Assembly: GCA_902158735.1 (NCBI GenBank)
Contig: CABGHG010000036.1
Location: forward strand, 1-12,242
Reading direction: 5' to 3'
From: Candidatus Methanolliviera sp. GoM_oil
GTDB taxonomy: Archaea; Halobacteriota; Methanoliparia; Methanoliparales; Methanoliparaceae
Length of the DNA: 12,242 nt
Positions 1 through 6,315 of the stretch are shown one piece after another. Both the position numbers and the translations under genes were made by a program. Below the pieces are notes generated by a model that had not been told where the DNA came from, did no database searches, and was given only the letters and a program-made list of their open reading frames with translations. The number at the start of each line of letters is the position of its first letter. Within the stretch, counting starts at the first letter, position 1.

Positions 1-385
1 TTAAGAATTCCTCTGAAAGATTCATCTTTCCAGCCAGTTCAAGTGTTCTTTCCGTTATCTCGTCTGTCTTTTCCCCCATACAGATGTTCACCATGGATCC
101 TAAGTTGACACCTTTTATCACAGGGGGATTTTGGAACGCAATGCCGATCCCCCGCTTAACCCTCTCGCTTGTATGAAGATCTGTGATATCTTCACCCTTG
201 AATATTATCTTACCCTCCTTAACCTTATATCTTGGAAAGCCAAGGATAGATAGGAGCAGTGTTGTCTTCCCAGATCCATTTGGTCCCAATAGAACGTGAG
301 CTTCCCCTTCTTCGATGATCATGTTCACGTCATTGAGAACGCACCTGCCAGCCACATCCACCGTTAACCCCCTTATCTCTAACAT
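1..385 (-). CDS. sufC: SufC-type Fe-S cluster assembly ATPase, N-terminal part (runs off left edge)
   Basis: This is the first 128 codons of an ABC ATPase; the gene continues beyond position 1. The protein starts MLEIRGLTVDVAGR and shows a Walker A motif GPNGSGKT at about residues 34-41, followed by a stretch of the SufC type (LSILGFPRYKVKEGKI, then FKGEDITDL) and a Q-loop context GIGIAFQNPP at about residues 80-89. SufC is the cytosolic ATPase of the SUF system and works with SufB/SufD to build Fe-S clusters; many archaea carry only sufC and sufB, so sufB would be expected next, left of the window. The ATG at 383-385 is the first start after an in-frame TGA. A GGAGGTGA lies about 15 bp upstream, which is rather far. 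The Walker B and signature motifs lie outside the window, so a related ABC ATPase cannot be fully excluded. Confidence 0.82.
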   Translation of the reverse strand, partial: MLEIRGLTVDVAGRCVLNDVNMIIEEGEAHVLLGPNGSGKTTLLLSILGFPRYKVKEGKIIFKGEDITDLHTSERVKRGIGIAFQNPPVIKGVNLGSMVNICMGEKTDEITERTLELAGKMNLSEEFL

Positions 386-420
386 ATCCTTCAGTTCGAC
401 TCACCTCCCGGTCTTCACTT

Positions 421-436
421 CTCTTTATATTACCTC
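421..436 (-). promoter_or_regulatory. possible TATA box for the sufC-like gene
   Basis: On the minus strand the sequence GGTAATATAAAGAG overlaps the TAA stop (430-432) of the upstream transglutaminase-like gene and lies about 40 bp before the sufC ATG. The match to the archaeal TATA consensus is moderate, and the gene may instead be co-transcribed from the gene upstream. Confidence 0.3.
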
Positions 437-1473
437 TTTAAAAGGTTTTTTACACCCTTCCATAAAATCTCTAAGATAGGGAGATAATGGCTTCCGTCAT
501 CTTTATTTATTATTTCCACGTGACCTATTCCATCATCTCCCCTTTTACAGGTAAATTCCAATTTCGGATTGATCCCGTGTGCTATTCCGTTATCGAGAGA
601 GGAAAAATATTGTCCCATATGTGAAAACACATCATTTGAGACGCAACAATGGCATAAATATTTAACTTTTTTTGCATTGCACTCAAGTACTTCCACATTT
701 AAACCCAGTGGTTTTGAGAAGAGTTTCTTCATCATCCAGGCAACAACCCTCGCATCCCCCTTATGCTTTGTCTCCATCGCTTTTGCCATGAGATCGTGGA
801 CATCCCTTATCATCTGAACCGAATCTTCTTCACTAAAAGATCTGATTCCAGAATTTTTGTATCTTTCTTCGTCTATGAATGCGTTCATGATTATATTAAA
901 AGCGTCCATCCAATTTTTGAATTTCTTCGGTCCCGTATACCTTTCATAACCCTGCAGATCCGAAGCATATTCCAGATCCTTTACAAAATGGGGGTGTTGC
1001 TCAGTATCATCTCTGCCATCCCACTCATTTGCTCTATCCGGGCTCAAATATTTATCTCTGGTGCAGTCTACCCTCAACCATCTTTCTCCGGGCATTGCGT
1101 TTACGATACAATGTACAAATTTAAATTTTTTAGCTTCTTTCACTTCTGCGTTCAGTTTTATTATATCCAACATTGCTTCTCCTGTTATGGATTGAAATTG
1201 GAACCTTGCGGAGATATCATTTGCTCTCAACAACGCGACCAGCAGATTTGACTTCGTGAAACAGTCCCCCTTCTTTCTTTCCAAAATTTTAGATGCCTTC
1301 GACAAATGTTCAGCGAAGTAATAGATGTTATCTCTGACCCAATAAAATGCGTTTACCGCATATTCTCTTTTATCTGAACTTTTACTCTTTAATTCATCTG
1401 CTAACCTTAATATCTCTTCATTCTTCCAGTCGCATAGTTCAGTTTCGATCAGATATTTATCGAGTTCGTACAT
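430..1473 (-). CDS. transglutaminase-like domain protein, copy 1 of a tandem pair
   Basis: The protein is about 347 residues. An N-terminal helical part is followed by a transglutaminase-like core: Cys in GDCFTKSNLLVALLRA (residue 71), His in KFVHCIV (121) and Asp in WLRVDCTRD (136), the usual Cys-His-Asp order and spacing. A C-terminal part of about 200 residues has no fold I recognise; it contains HGINP and ends SHYLPILEILW. There is no signal peptide or membrane segment, so it is probably cytosolic. Proteins with this core are often proteases or amidases; the substrate here is unknown. It is a paralogue of the gene directly upstream. The ATG at 1473 gives MYELDKYLIETEL, which matches the paralogue's start; an in-frame GTG at 1482 is the alternative. 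A TTTATATA box at 1503-1510 gives it its own promoter. The catalytic assignment comes from motif spacing only. Confidence 0.75.
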   Translation of the reverse strand: MYELDKYLIETELCDWKNEEILRLADELKSKSSDKREYAVNAFYWVRDNIYYFAEHLSKASKILERKKGDCFTKSNLLVALLRANDISARFQFQSITGEAMLDIIKLNAEVKEAKKFKFVHCIVNAMPGERWLRVDCTRDKYLSPDRANEWDGRDDTEQHPHFVKDLEYASDLQGYERYTGPKKFKNWMDAFNIIMNAFIDEERYKNSGIRSFSEEDSVQMIRDVHDLMAKAMETKHKGDARVVAWMMKKLFSKPLGLNVEVLECNAKKVKYLCHCCVSNDVFSHMGQYFSSLDNGIAHGINPKLEFTCKRGDDGIGHVEIINKDDGSHYLPILEILWKGVKNLLKR

Positions 1474-1501
1474 ATTAATCACATCACATAGTTGACATTT
1501 C

Positions 1502-2524
1502 TTATATAAACTGGCGCATTACTTCAATCATTGGAAGAAGATAAGAGCCTTCTCCATCGGATTCTATTATTCCATGTAGTATATCTTCATCATCATTCAT
1601 ACTCCAATGCATACTTGGATTTATTCCATGGAAAAGACCATTCATTAAACTCATTCCAACATTATAGCATCTGCCTGGAAATCCTCTATTTCCTTCAATC
1701 TCGCACCTATTTTTTGTAATACTTACTGCATCACCTTTCATCCCAATAAGGTTCCGTAGCCTTTTAAGCACAAATCCCCCAACCTTTATATTTCCTTTAC
1801 GCTTTATCTTGAACTGTTTACTTGCATATTCATAGACTTTTTTGTAAATTTCCTCTGCTTCTTCATCTGATATGGTTCTTACCCCAGAATTTTTGAATCT
1901 AATTTCATCAACATCTATGGCCCACATATACATTCCCCAATCAAGAATACGAAGCAATTTTATATATTTTGCAAATTTTTGGATTCTTTTCATTCTCTTG
2001 ATTTGTTGTTCAGCGATCTCTTTCAAATCTGGTACTGAAGGCCCATTCTTTATCAGGTATGGATGTACCGGAGTATCTTCATAGCCATCGAAATCATAAG
2101 CTCTATCTGGACTGAGATATTTATCTCTGGTACAATCAGCTCTTAGCCATTTATTATTTAGATGTATAAGTGCGGAAGTATGAGGTAATTTATATTTAAA
2201 ACTAGCTCCAAAATGTGGGGTAAGGTCGCTAGTTGCATCCCCACTTATAAACTGTACCTGGAATTGTGCGGAGATATTATTTGCTCGGCATAATCCTACT
2301 AACAAATTCGATTTTGACCAGCAATTCCCTTTTCTTAATCTTAATGCATCTGATGCTCTCCAAATTTGCTCCATTGAATAAAAAATGTTATCTCTGACCC
2401 AATAAAATGCGTTTACCGCATATTCTCTTTTATCTGAACTTTTACTCTTTAATTCGTCGGCCAACTTTAATATTTCTTCATTATTCCAGTCGCATAGTTC
2501 AGTTTCGATCAGATAATCATTCAT
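1502..2524 (-). CDS. transglutaminase-like domain protein, copy 2 of a tandem pair
   Basis: The protein is 340 residues when started at the ATG at 2524 (MNDYLIETELCDW). The core has Cys68 in KGNCWSKSNLLVGL, His115 in LPHTSALIH and Asp130 in WLRADCTRD; the His-Asp spacing of 15 equals that of the neighbouring copy. It also shares TRDKYLSPDRA, KNSGVRT and HGINP with that copy. The first 46 or so residues are almost identical between the copies, while the rest is only moderately similar. The frame is open back to 2602, but a strong TATA box at about 2546-2560 lies inside that extension and points to transcription starting at about 2524, so the shorter start is preferred. The role is unknown; a cysteine protease, amidase or cross-linking activity would fit the fold. 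The protein probably acts in the cytosol. Confidence 0.75.
   Translation of the reverse strand: MNDYLIETELCDWNNEEILKLADELKSKSSDKREYAVNAFYWVRDNIFYSMEQIWRASDALRLRKGNCWSKSNLLVGLCRANNISAQFQVQFISGDATSDLTPHFGASFKYKLPHTSALIHLNNKWLRADCTRDKYLSPDRAYDFDGYEDTPVHPYLIKNGPSVPDLKEIAEQQIKRMKRIQKFAKYIKLLRILDWGMYMWAIDVDEIRFKNSGVRTISDEEAEEIYKKVYEYASKQFKIKRKGNIKVGGFVLKRLRNLIGMKGDAVSITKNRCEIEGNRGFPGRCYNVGMSLMNGLFHGINPSMHWSMNDDEDILHGIIESDGEGSYLLPMIEVMRQFI
1503..1510 (-). promoter_or_regulatory. TATA box of transglutaminase-like copy 1
   Basis: The minus strand reads TTTATATA, an excellent archaeal TATA box. Its centre is about 24 bp from the GTG at 1482 and 33 bp from the ATG at 1473, so the transcript would be leaderless or nearly so. 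The box is formed by the last sense codons and the TAA stop of the upstream paralogue. Confidence 0.6.
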
Positions 2525-2545
2525 ATTTAATCTAAGGGAGTTTGC

Positions 2546-2560
2546 AATATTTATATTTTT
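2546..2560 (-). promoter_or_regulatory. TATA box of transglutaminase-like copy 2
   Basis: The minus strand reads AAAAATATAAATATT, with its core about 28 bp before the ATG at 2524. This predicts a leaderless mRNA and argues against the longer frame that starts at 2602. Confidence 0.6.
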
Positions 2561-2645
2561 GTGGTGTTTGCGGTTGAGTGGTCGATCAATTGTTTCAGTC
2601 ATTGGAAAGATTCTATTTGACTTTTGGAGTATCTAAAGAAAAAGT

Positions 2646-2691
2646 ACGGTTAGAAGAACACAACCACCGACAATTTTGTTGCCCTAACCGT
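2646..2691. repeat. imperfectly explained inverted repeat flanked by direct repeats
   Basis: ACGGTTAG (2646-2653) is the exact reverse complement of CTAACCGT (2684-2691), with a 30-nt loop. The structure lies between two copies of TGGAGTATC at 2625-2633 and 2695-2703, which are 70 bp apart. It could be the scar of a small mobile element or an operator upstream of the copy 2 promoter. Nothing proves either. Confidence 0.3.
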
Positions 2692-2724
2692 TTATGGAGT
2701 ATCATTCCGCCATATCCAATCCAA

Positions 2725-2814
2725 TCAGTAATTCTCACAGAAAATCTCGAAGTACGCTTTCGGGTGCGCACAGGCAGGGCATTCTTCCGGAGGTTCCGTT
2801 CCGTTCTTCGAAAC
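2725..2814 (-). pseudogene. rubrerythrin C-terminal remnant
   Basis: On the minus strand a short frame encodes TEPPEECPACAHPKAYFEI followed by FCENY and a TGA stop at 2725-2727. This closely resembles the rubredoxin-like tail of rubrerythrins, where a CPxCxHPxxYFE segment supplies the second Cys pair of the iron site. Directly upstream the frame reads VSKNG after a TAG at 2815-2817, so the first Cys pair and the whole diiron four-helix part are missing. I looked for the helical part upstream in all three frames and did not find it. Rubrerythrin is a peroxide-reducing protein of anaerobes; this copy cannot make one. The identification rests on about 20 residues, with the motif itself clear. 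Confidence 0.6.
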
Positions 2815-2818
2815 CTAC

Positions 2819-2836
2819 TAAAACCTTCAGGTTTTA
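2819..2836. repeat. tight inverted repeat
   Basis: TAAAACCT and AGGTTTTA form 8-bp arms around a 2-nt centre (TC). The element sits just upstream of the rubrerythrin remnant on the minus strand. It could be a relic of an operator or a mobile element end; the loop is too small for a standard hairpin terminator. Confidence 0.35.
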
Positions 2837-3018
2837 TGTTTGATTCCTGATTCATCGGAGGTAGTTTCACTTTCACGTTCTCATTATCTAAAATATGAGA
2901 TGAGAAAACCAGAGCCTCCTTCTACAACAGGCGTTTAACGTGTCCGGCGAACTGACGGCCACGGTTTGTAAGATATCGCAACGAAATAACTAACTTGGTT
3001 TTCGTCAGCTAGGTTGTA

Positions 3019-3426
3019 TCATCTCACAATCACCCATATGTTTTTACGCCTATTTACATCTTTTTGTGTAGATGTTAAAAACCCTCTTTTTTTTGCCTGT
3101 GACGCAAAATATGTATCGTGTGTTCGATGCCGATCAGTCTTAATGCGGATCCAATGAGAAACCAGTTCATCCCTCATATTTCCTTACAATTTTACCTTTT
3201 CAAATTTCGCCTAAATGGTGAGGAGCGGGCAGATTCGGGTGGAATACCAGCCTTCCTCGATGAACCAATAGAATTTCTCTCTTTTGATCCCACTTCATTC
3301 TTCTTCCTCGTAACAGGTGCTGTGAGCCCGCTCATTCTCTCTCATGTATTCGATCATCGCCCTGTGAGCATCACTGTTTGGGAGTATGGCATGATTTCTT
3401 CCATTAGATTTCACAACCAATGTCAT
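3019..3426 (-). pseudogene. possible decayed gene or cluster of very small ORFs
   Basis: One minus-strand frame starts at an ATG (3424-3426, MTLVVKSNGRNHAILPNSD) and runs to a TGA at 3019-3021, with internal stops at 3295-3297 (TGA), 3211-3213 (TAG) and 3184-3186 (TAA). The pieces are: 43 residues ending CYEEEE; a 27-residue piece containing KFYWFIEEGWYSTRICPLL; and a 52-residue basic piece from an ATG at 3177 (MRDELVSHWIRIKTDRHRTH) with an AAGGA just upstream. A second 32-residue frame (3200-3298) starts with an ATGA overlap with the first stop. I recognise no family. Three stops in about 136 codons is fewer than chance would give but not strongly so, so this may be non-coding. Confidence 0.22.
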
Positions 3427-3456
3427 ACCTTTATATCATCCTCATGCTAAAGTCCT

Positions 3457-3475
3457 CAAAAATAGAAGATTTTTG
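3457..3475. repeat. inverted motif CAAAAAT-n5-ATTTTTG upstream of fbp
   Basis: CAAAAAT (3457-3463) and ATTTTTG (3469-3475) pair perfectly over 7 bp. The element lies about 60 bp upstream of the fbp TATA box. A closely similar element, sharing CTCAAAAAT and GATTTTTGGA, occurs at 6246-6270 upstream of sppA. It may be an operator, a small dispersed repeat or chance. Confidence 0.35.
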
Positions 3476-3531
3476 GAATATGCAACTCGAATAGTTGTAG
3501 ATACATGGGATTTCATTGGATATTAAAAAAG

Positions 3532-3541
3532 CTTTTTATAC
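3532..3541 (+). promoter_or_regulatory. TATA box of the fbp-tpiA operon
   Basis: CTTTTTATAC, preceded by an A-rich stretch, lies about 35 bp upstream of the fbp ATG. A start site about 25 bp downstream would leave a leader of roughly 10 nt carrying the ribosome binding site. Confidence 0.55.
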
Positions 3542-3560
3542 ACTTGGAAGAGATAAGAGA

Positions 3561-3568
3561 AAGGAGAT
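3561..3568 (+). promoter_or_regulatory. ribosome binding site of fbp
   Basis: AAGGAGAT precedes the ATG at 3572, with GGAG ending 5 nt before it. This fixes the start. Confidence 0.6.
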
Positions 3569-3571
3569 AAA

Positions 3572-4684
3572 ATGGAGAAGATAACCATAAGTTTGATCAA
3601 AGCGGACGTCGGGGGATATCCGGGTCATAGCTCTGTACACCCGAGATTAATGGAAGTGGCTGATGAGAATCTGCAAAAGGCAAAAAAAGACGGTCTGTTA
3701 ATAGATTTTAAGATTTTAGCCGCTGGAGACGACCTTCAACTCTTAATGAGCCACAGGAAAGGCACAGACAATGAGAAAATCCACAAACTGGCATGGAAAA
3801 CATTCGAAAAAGCCACGAAGATAGCAAAAGAGCTTAAACTTTACGGTGCCGGCCAGGACCTCTTAAAAGATGCGTTCAGCGGAAACGTGCGGGGGATGGG
3901 TCCGGGAGTCGCCGAGATGGAATTTACGGAGCGTGAGGGAGAGCCTTTGATCGCGTTCATGATGGATAAAACGGAGCCTGGAGCATTCAATTTTCCGATC
4001 TTCAAGATGTTTGCCGATCCTTTCAACACAGCAGGGCTCATAATCGATCCAAGCCTACACGACGGGTTCAAATTTGAGATATTCGATGTGATAAAACACA
4101 GAAAAGTTCTCATGGAGAGCCCAGAGGAGATGTACGATATATTGGCTCTGATAGGCGCAAAGAGCAGATATGTTATAAAGAGCGTCTACCCAAAGAAAAA
4201 TCCAAAGGTGCCGGAGGAAGAAACCGTTGCGGCAATAAGCACCGAAAAACTCTATCAAACCGCCGGGAAATATGTTGGCAAAGATGATCCGGTGGCGCTC
4301 GTGAGGGCACAAAGTGGTCTGCCCGCCCTTGGAGAGGTCTTGGAACCATTCTCTTTTCCATATCTCGTCAGCGGATGGATGAGGGGGAGCCACAACGGAC
4401 CGATGATGCCGGTCTCTTTTAAAGATGCCAGGTGCACGAGATTTGATGGACCACCGAGGGTTATAGCAGCCGGATTTCAGATAGCAGAGGGAAGACTTGT
4501 TGGTCCGGTCGATCTCTTCGACGATCCTGCATTCGATCTGGCGAGAGAGAAAGCAGGGGAGATAGCAGATTATATGAGAAGACACGGACCATTTGAGCCG
4601 CATAGACTGCCGATGCAAGAGATGGAATACACGACATTACCGAGCATATTAGAGAATCTCGAAGATCGGTTTGCGGACGTATGA
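3572..4684 (+). CDS. fbp: fructose-1,6-bisphosphate aldolase/phosphatase (bifunctional, archaeal class V FBPase)
   Basis: This 370-residue enzyme condenses dihydroxyacetone phosphate and glyceraldehyde 3-phosphate to fructose 1,6-bisphosphate and then dephosphorylates it to fructose 6-phosphate, which makes gluconeogenesis one-way. Visible family motifs are ADVGGYPGHSSVHP (Asp12, His19), AAGDDLQLLMSH (Asp53, Asp54), YGAGQDLL (Gln95) and MDKTEPGAFN (Asp132), the expected Mg2+ and phosphate ligands. YVGKDDP supplies Tyr234 and Lys237, equivalent by a constant offset of five to Tyr229 and the Schiff-base Lys232 of the Thermoproteus enzyme; Tyr353 in MEYTTLP matches Tyr348. Length is normal for the family. 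The enzyme is cytosolic. The stop overlaps the ATG of tpiA (ATGA), so the two are translated together, and tpiA balances the two triose substrates. Nothing essential is missing. Confidence 0.95.
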   Translation: MEKITISLIKADVGGYPGHSSVHPRLMEVADENLQKAKKDGLLIDFKILAAGDDLQLLMSHRKGTDNEKIHKLAWKTFEKATKIAKELKLYGAGQDLLKDAFSGNVRGMGPGVAEMEFTEREGEPLIAFMMDKTEPGAFNFPIFKMFADPFNTAGLIIDPSLHDGFKFEIFDVIKHRKVLMESPEEMYDILALIGAKSRYVIKSVYPKKNPKVPEEETVAAISTEKLYQTAGKYVGKDDPVALVRAQSGLPALGEVLEPFSFPYLVSGWMRGSHNGPMMPVSFKDARCTRFDGPPRVIAAGFQIAEGRLVGPVDLFDDPAFDLAREKAGEIADYMRRHGPFEPHRLPMQEMEYTTLPSILENLEDRFADV

Positions 4685-5355
4685 ATCTTGAGCCGCCGAT
4701 GATCGCCTTGAATATGAAGGCGTACAGGGAATCCTCAGGGGAGAACGGTCTAAAATTGGCCAAGATCTGTGAGGAAGTTTTTGAGGAGAACGGTGTATGT
4801 ATGGTCATCTGCCCACAGCAGACGGATCTTTCATTGGTATGCAGGAAGGTTAGTATGCCGTGTTTTTCACAGCACGTAGATCCGATAGATGTGGGAAGTT
4901 ATACAGGGTGGGTCTCTGCGGAGGCAATCAAAAATTCTGGGGCTGAAGGATCTTTAATAAACCATTCAGAACACAGAATAAGGATATCGGAGATAGATAT
5001 TTTGATAGATAAACTTCGTTCCTTCGGGCTATCTTCAATGGTCTGTACGAATAACGAGGCCGTTAGTAAGGCGGTAGCCGAGCTAAAACCGGATGCAATT
5101 GCCATAGAACCTCCAAAGCTTATAGGTAGCGGAATATCGGTATCTACAGCAGAACCAGAGATTGTCTCGGATACCGTCGATGCAGTTAGACGGATAGATA
5201 AAGGGATTAAAGTTCTGTGTGGTGCTGGAATATCAAATGGAAAAGACGTAAGATCGGCTATAGAACTAGGAGCTGACGGTGTGCTTCTGGCATCCGGCGT
5301 TGTAAAGGCGAAAGATCCAAAAGAGGTGCTGCTTGATTTAATTTCAGGTATATGA
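4681..5355 (+). CDS. tpiA: triosephosphate isomerase, archaeal type
   Basis: This 224-residue cytosolic enzyme interconverts dihydroxyacetone phosphate and glyceraldehyde 3-phosphate. Its length matches the short archaeal TIM form (about 220 to 230 residues, against about 250 in bacteria). The active-site residues are in place: Asn11 and Lys13 in ALNMKAY, His95 in INHSEHR, and Glu143 in AIEPPKLIGSG. The phosphate-binding loops GAGISNGKD and GADGVLLASGVV close the barrel. The ATG at 4681 overlaps the TGA of the fbp gene (ATGA), which indicates translational coupling. The 3' end overlaps the convergent sppA gene by 12 bp (5344-5355). Confidence 0.95.
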   Translation: MNLEPPMIALNMKAYRESSGENGLKLAKICEEVFEENGVCMVICPQQTDLSLVCRKVSMPCFSQHVDPIDVGSYTGWVSAEAIKNSGAEGSLINHSEHRIRISEIDILIDKLRSFGLSSMVCTNNEAVSKAVAELKPDAIAIEPPKLIGSGISVSTAEPEIVSDTVDAVRRIDKGIKVLCGAGISNGKDVRSAIELGADGVLLASGVVKAKDPKEVLLDLISGI

Positions 5356-6204
5356 GTTCATGACGGCCATAAGTTTTTCATGGGGTATCACCTCTATCGT
5401 CGTCCTGGGAATTGGCGGGTTCATGTACTTTATGCCGGGTTTCCCTTCAATTCCTCCCAACTCACCTGCTTTTTTTATTGCATCTTCCATGTTTCCCATA
5501 CCATCCACCAATCCGAGCTCTTTAGCCTCTTCTCCACGATAGATTCTTCCATCGCTCAATTCTCTGACATCATCCAGCGGGATACCTCTATCATCTGAAA
5601 TATCTTTGATGAATCTTTCACACGCATCTTTAACGATCTTCTCAGCATATTCGTGTTCTTCCTCGCTTAAAGCCCTCCAGTCGGCACCCATGTCCTTGAA
5701 TTCTCCAGACTTAACAACGGTGATATCTACACCATCCTTCTCGTATTTTTTGCTCTTATCCACAAATTTGGATATTACGCCGATGCTCCCAGTGATGGTA
5801 TCGGGCTCGGCGAATATATAATCTGACGGAGCAGAGATATAGTATGCCGCAGAGGCGGCAAGATCTCCCATCGAGACGACGATCGGTTTCTCTTTCTTAG
5901 CACTTTTTATTTTTCCCACGATCTCTTGTGCCCCCGCGGGAGTTCCCCCAGGGCTGTTTATCCTCAAAACGATTGCTTTTATAGAATTGTCATCTAAAGC
6001 TCTATTTATTTGATCAATTATATCTTCCGAACCAACATATCCTCCTCCATCGCCCCTCCCGGCAATTATAATTCCTTTTACGTATATCACCCCGATCTTT
6101 TCCTTGAAAGGAGATTGAACCGACTCAAAAGAGAGATATCCAACGATGCCACCCATCAGGATTCCGAGAACAATGCCAATTAGCAGGTAGGAAGATTTTT
6201 TCAT
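5344..6204 (-). CDS. sppA: signal peptide peptidase SppA, membrane-anchored
   Basis: This 286-residue protein is an S49-family serine protease that degrades signal peptides or membrane-bound fragments. An N-terminal segment MKKSSYLLIGIVLGILMG followed by GIVGYLSF is a single hydrophobic anchor, so the catalytic domain is probably outside the cytoplasmic membrane. The catalytic Ser118 lies in MGDLAASAAYYIS and Lys170 in KSGEFKDMG; their spacing of 52 equals that of Ser162 and Lys214 in Thermococcus SppA. RINSPGGTP and TGSIGVI are also family hallmarks. An in-frame ATG at 6222 exists, but the TATA box at 6231-6240 would start transcription at about 6209, so the ATG at 6204 (cat at 6202-6204) is preferred; if a longer transcript is made, six more residues (MTKEES) would be added. 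It is convergent with tpiA. Confidence 0.92.
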   Translation of the reverse strand: MKKSSYLLIGIVLGILMGGIVGYLSFESVQSPFKEKIGVIYVKGIIIAGRGDGGGYVGSEDIIDQINRALDDNSIKAIVLRINSPGGTPAGAQEIVGKIKSAKKEKPIVVSMGDLAASAAYYISAPSDYIFAEPDTITGSIGVISKFVDKSKKYEKDGVDITVVKSGEFKDMGADWRALSEEEHEYAEKIVKDACERFIKDISDDRGIPLDDVRELSDGRIYRGEEAKELGLVDGMGNMEDAIKKAGELGGIEGKPGIKYMNPPIPRTTIEVIPHEKLMAVMNSYT

Positions 6205-6230
6205 CGATTCTTCTTTCGTCATCTCAACCC

Positions 6231-6240
6231 ATTTATATCT
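6231..6240 (-). promoter_or_regulatory. TATA box of sppA
   Basis: The minus strand reads AGATATAAAT, centred about 31 bp before the preferred ATG at 6204 and only about 13 bp before the ATG at 6222. The spacing favours the downstream start. Confidence 0.5.
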
Positions 6241-6247
6241 TTGTGCT

Positions 6248-6268
6248 CAAAAATCCAAAGGATTTTTG
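6248..6268. repeat. perfect inverted repeat between divergent sppA and the zinc-ribbon gene
   Basis: CAAAAATCC (6248-6256) and GGATTTTTG (6260-6268) form 9-bp arms around AAA. An alternative pairing TCCAAA (6254-6259) with TTTGGA (6265-6270) is mutually exclusive with it. The repeat abuts the upstream side of the sppA TATA box and resembles the element at 3457-3475. Confidence 0.5.
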
Positions 6269-6315
6269 GATACCTTTTTCGAAAACTTAATCTAAAAGGC
6301 ATCGATAAAAGAGTC

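Larger units (their letters stand above)
2525..3571. other. 1-kb region without an intact gene
   Basis: This is the only long gap in the window. It holds the two promoters at its edges, the tail of a rubrerythrin gene on the minus strand (2725-2814), a minus-strand frame interrupted by three stops (3019-3426), an 8-bp inverted repeat (2646-2653 with 2684-2691) nested between two copies of TGGAGTATC (2625-2633, 2695-2703), a tight hairpin with 8-bp arms and a 2-nt loop (2819-2836), and a run of eight T at 3087-3094. Open frames on the plus strand (2578-2850, 3118-3450) show no recognisable protein. I see no tRNA, CRISPR repeat or intact transposase. Confidence 0.6.

Noticed and set aside
763..1251. 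Open plus-strand frame of 162 codons
   Set aside because: It is antisense to the transglutaminase-like copy 1 and includes its catalytic region; it has no start signal and an implausible composition.
2613..2876. Minus-strand frame of 87 codons
   Set aside because: It runs through the rubrerythrin tail in a different frame, so it is probably a shadow of the remnant.
2880..3020. Possible insertion-sequence or TnpB tail
   Set aside because: A 28-codon minus-strand frame (LTKTKLVISLRYLTNRGRQF) is open but has no start and matches no transposase motif that I can identify.
3118..3450. Plus-strand frame of 110 codons starting with GTG
   Set aside because: No ribosome binding site, no TATA box at the right distance and no recognisable motif; it is at most as likely as the minus-strand frame across it.
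4055..4618. Open minus-strand frame of 187 codons
   Set aside because: It lies wholly inside the fbp gene, whose motifs and start are certain; the opposite frame has no recognisable protein features.
5470..5476. T-run on the plus strand as terminator of fbp-tpiA
   Set aside because: It lies about 115 bp past the tpiA stop and inside sppA, where the sequence is explained by coding (poly-Lys codons on the other strand); I see no further support.
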